Of a stretch of 8,474 bases of DNA, positions 7,392-8,474 are shown one piece after another. The position numbers and the translations under genes were made by a program. Under the pieces are notes generated by a model that saw nothing but the letters and a program-made list of their open reading frames with translations, did no database searches and had not been told where the DNA came from. Source of the DNA: AG25 sp035604455 (GTDB lineage: Bacteria; Gemmatimonadota; Gemmatimonadetes; Gemmatimonadales; GWC2-71-9); contig DATNIM010000104.1 in the NCBI GenBank assembly GCA_035604455.1, forward strand, positions 1 through 8,474, given 5' to 3'. Positions within the stretch are counted from its first letter, which is position 1. The number at the start of each line of letters is the position of its first letter.

Positions 7392-8474
7392 CTACTGCTT
7401 GTGGTGACCGTGCTGGCCTGCGCCACGGGCGGAATCAGCCCCGGCGAGCGTGACGGCGGCTCCCGGGGTGAGCCGCGATTGGCCGGCGACCACCACCCGG
7501 TCGCCCAGGCGCACGCCCGACGCCACCACCGTAACCCCGCCCGCGGCCCGTTCGATCACGACCGACCGGGTCTGCGCCGTGCCCGTCGAATCGACCACGT
7601 AGACGTAACTGCCCTGCTGGCCCGCTTGGATCGCGGGCGTAGGGACCACGAGCGCATTCTGCTCGGTGTACATGAGCAGTGAGACCGTGACAAACTGCCC
7701 CGGCCACAAGCTGCGGTCGCTGTTCGGGAAGATCGCCTTGAGCATGATCGTCCCCGTCGTCGTGTCCACGGCGTTGTCGATGAACGACAGGCTGCCGGAG
7801 TGGTCGTCGGCCCGGCCCGGGGCAGCGGGCGCGGGCCCACTCACCGGATCGGCGCCCTGCCCCGCACCGGCGCCTGACCCCGCCTCGGCGGGCAGAGGGA
7901 CCACGCCCGACACGACCGTGACGGGCAACCCGCCGTTCCGCCCGTAGTGCAGCAGCAGGGGCAGCTCGTTTGCCGGCACGGCGAACCGCACGAGGATGGG
8001 CGCCATTTCATTGATGAGGACGAGCGTCGGCGCCGCGGCCGAATGCACCACGTTGCCCTCGCGCACGAGCACGCCGCCCGTGCGCCCGCCGATGGGCGCG
8101 CGAATCGTGGTGCGATCGAGGTTTACGGCGGCGGCCGCGACCGCAGCCCGGTCCGCCTGGACCGTGGAGAGCGCGGCGGCCTCGGTGGCCCGCTGCTGCT
8201 CAGCTTCTTCGTGCGTGACGTACCCGCCCTGCTCGAGCTGGTCATAGCGGACAGCCTCACGGGTCGCATTCTCAGCCGTGGCGCTGTCGCGAGCGAGGGT
8301 CGCAACCGCCTGGTCGTAGGCGGCGCGGTAGGGCACCGGATCGATCTCGAACAGCTCCTGACCGGCTCGAACCTCCTGGCCCTCGCGAAAGTTGACGTGC
8401 GCGATGATGCCGTCGACCTGCGGCGCCACAGCGGCGGTTTGGACGGGAGTCACCGTGCCCGTCGCGACGATCGT
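7392..8474 (-). CDS. RND efflux periplasmic adaptor (membrane fusion protein), N-terminus outside window
   Basis: This protein links the inner-membrane permease to an outer-membrane channel. 361 residues are visible. The reading frame stays open to the window edge, and the seven codons before the GTG at 8453 (TIVATGT) fit the usual adaptor strand before VTPVQTAAVAPQVDG. The GTG is therefore not the true start, and the signal peptide or lipoprotein segment is missing. Counting from the first visible codon, the first lipoyl half is at about 8-50 (PQVDGIIAHVNFREGQEV, then FEIDPVPY), an alpha-hairpin at 50-118, the second lipoyl half at 119-155 (TTIRAPIGGRTGGVLVREGN), the beta-barrel at about 160-275 (FIDNAVDTTTGTIMLKA, PGQFVTVSLL) and the membrane-proximal domain after that (VVPTPAIQ, GDRVVVAG). 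A Gly/Ala/Pro-rich stretch at about 193-226 replaces a loop that is usually short. The tail ends HGHHKQ. It resembles MdtA and is followed 24 bp later by permease 1. Confidence 0.95.
   Translation of the reverse strand, partial: TIVATGTVTPVQTAAVAPQVDGIIAHVNFREGQEVRAGQELFEIDPVPYRAAYDQAVATLARDSATAENATREAVRYDQLEQGGYVTHEEAEQQRATEAAALSTVQADRAAVAAAAVNLDRTTIRAPIGGRTGGVLVREGNVVHSAAAPTLVLINEMAPILVRFAVPANELPLLLHYGRNGGLPVTVVSGVVPLPAEAGSGAGAGQGADPVSGPAPAAPGRADDHSGSLSFIDNAVDTTTGTIMLKAIFPNSDRSLWPGQFVTVSLLMYTEQNALVVPTPAIQAGQQGSYVYVVDSTGTAQTRSVVIERAAGGVTVVASGVRLGDRVVVAGQSRLTPGAAVTLAGADSARGAGQHGHHKQ
7797..7898 (-). other. Low-complexity Gly/Ala/Pro insert in the adaptor beta-barrel
   Basis: About 34 residues, including AGSGAGAGQGADPVSG and a following PAPAAPG run, sit between VSGVVPLP and SGSLSFIDN. 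In MdtA-type adaptors this join is normally a loop of roughly ten residues (from memory). The frame is intact across it and base composition stays GC-rich like the neighbours. It is probably a flexible surface loop; its function is unknown. Confidence 0.6.

Noticed and set aside
7392..8453. GTG at 8453 as the start of the adaptor gene
   Set aside because: The frame stays open to the window edge with adaptor-like residues before the GTG, and the protein would lack its export signal. The real start lies outside the window.
1165..8474. Heavy-metal (CusA/CzcA-type) efflux system
   Set aside because: Both permeases have the VVDDAIV form of TM4 and the GIVKKN form of TM10, as in drug-type HAE1 pumps. 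The HME signature and metal-binding methionine pattern are not seen.

Overview
The window shows a high-GC bacterial chromosome segment in which every real gene reads on the minus strand. It has two parts. Positions 1-871 are the 5' portion of a 16S rRNA gene, cut by the left window edge. Positions 1165-8474 are a tripartite efflux operon in transcription order: periplasmic adaptor (5' end cut by the right edge), RND permease 1, RND permease 2. The 16S text matches what I remember of Gemmatimonadota sequences, including the block around the 515 site, the ACGGTACCGGGTGAGGAAGC stretch and the V3 helix. I therefore suggest a Gemmatimonadota bacterium, from memory and not from a database search.

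The efflux operon follows the mdtABC plan of adaptor, permease, permease. The adaptor stop and the permease 1 start are separated by 24 bp. Permease 1 and permease 2 overlap by 4 bp (ATGA), which suggests translational coupling. The two permeases are paralogues: 76 of the first 100 residues are identical by hand count. Both keep the full proton-relay set (Asp-Asp in TM4, Lys in TM10, Arg/Thr in TM11), so neither looks like a dead subunit. They look like HAE1-type (drug/amphiphile) pumps, not metal pumps. No outer-membrane channel and no regulator is visible. Either could lie beyond 8474 or elsewhere in the genome.

The 293 bp between permease 2 and the 16S gene (872-1164) has no coding sequence but reads well as a ribosomal RNA leader. 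On the minus strand it holds a candidate promoter with a TTGACT box, a boxB-like hairpin, a near-perfect boxA (TGCTCTTTGACAA), a boxC-like GTGTGG, and a hairpin just before the mature 16S end. A short GC hairpin without a U-tract follows permease 2, so the efflux operon has no convincing intrinsic terminator before the co-oriented rRNA operon.

I do not see a novel biological system here. The gene content is a conventional RND pump next to an rrn operon. The points most worth a second look are the efflux/rrn junction, the recognisable boxB-boxA-boxC leader, a Gly/Ala/Pro-rich insert in the adaptor, and an inverted repeat around the candidate rrn promoter.
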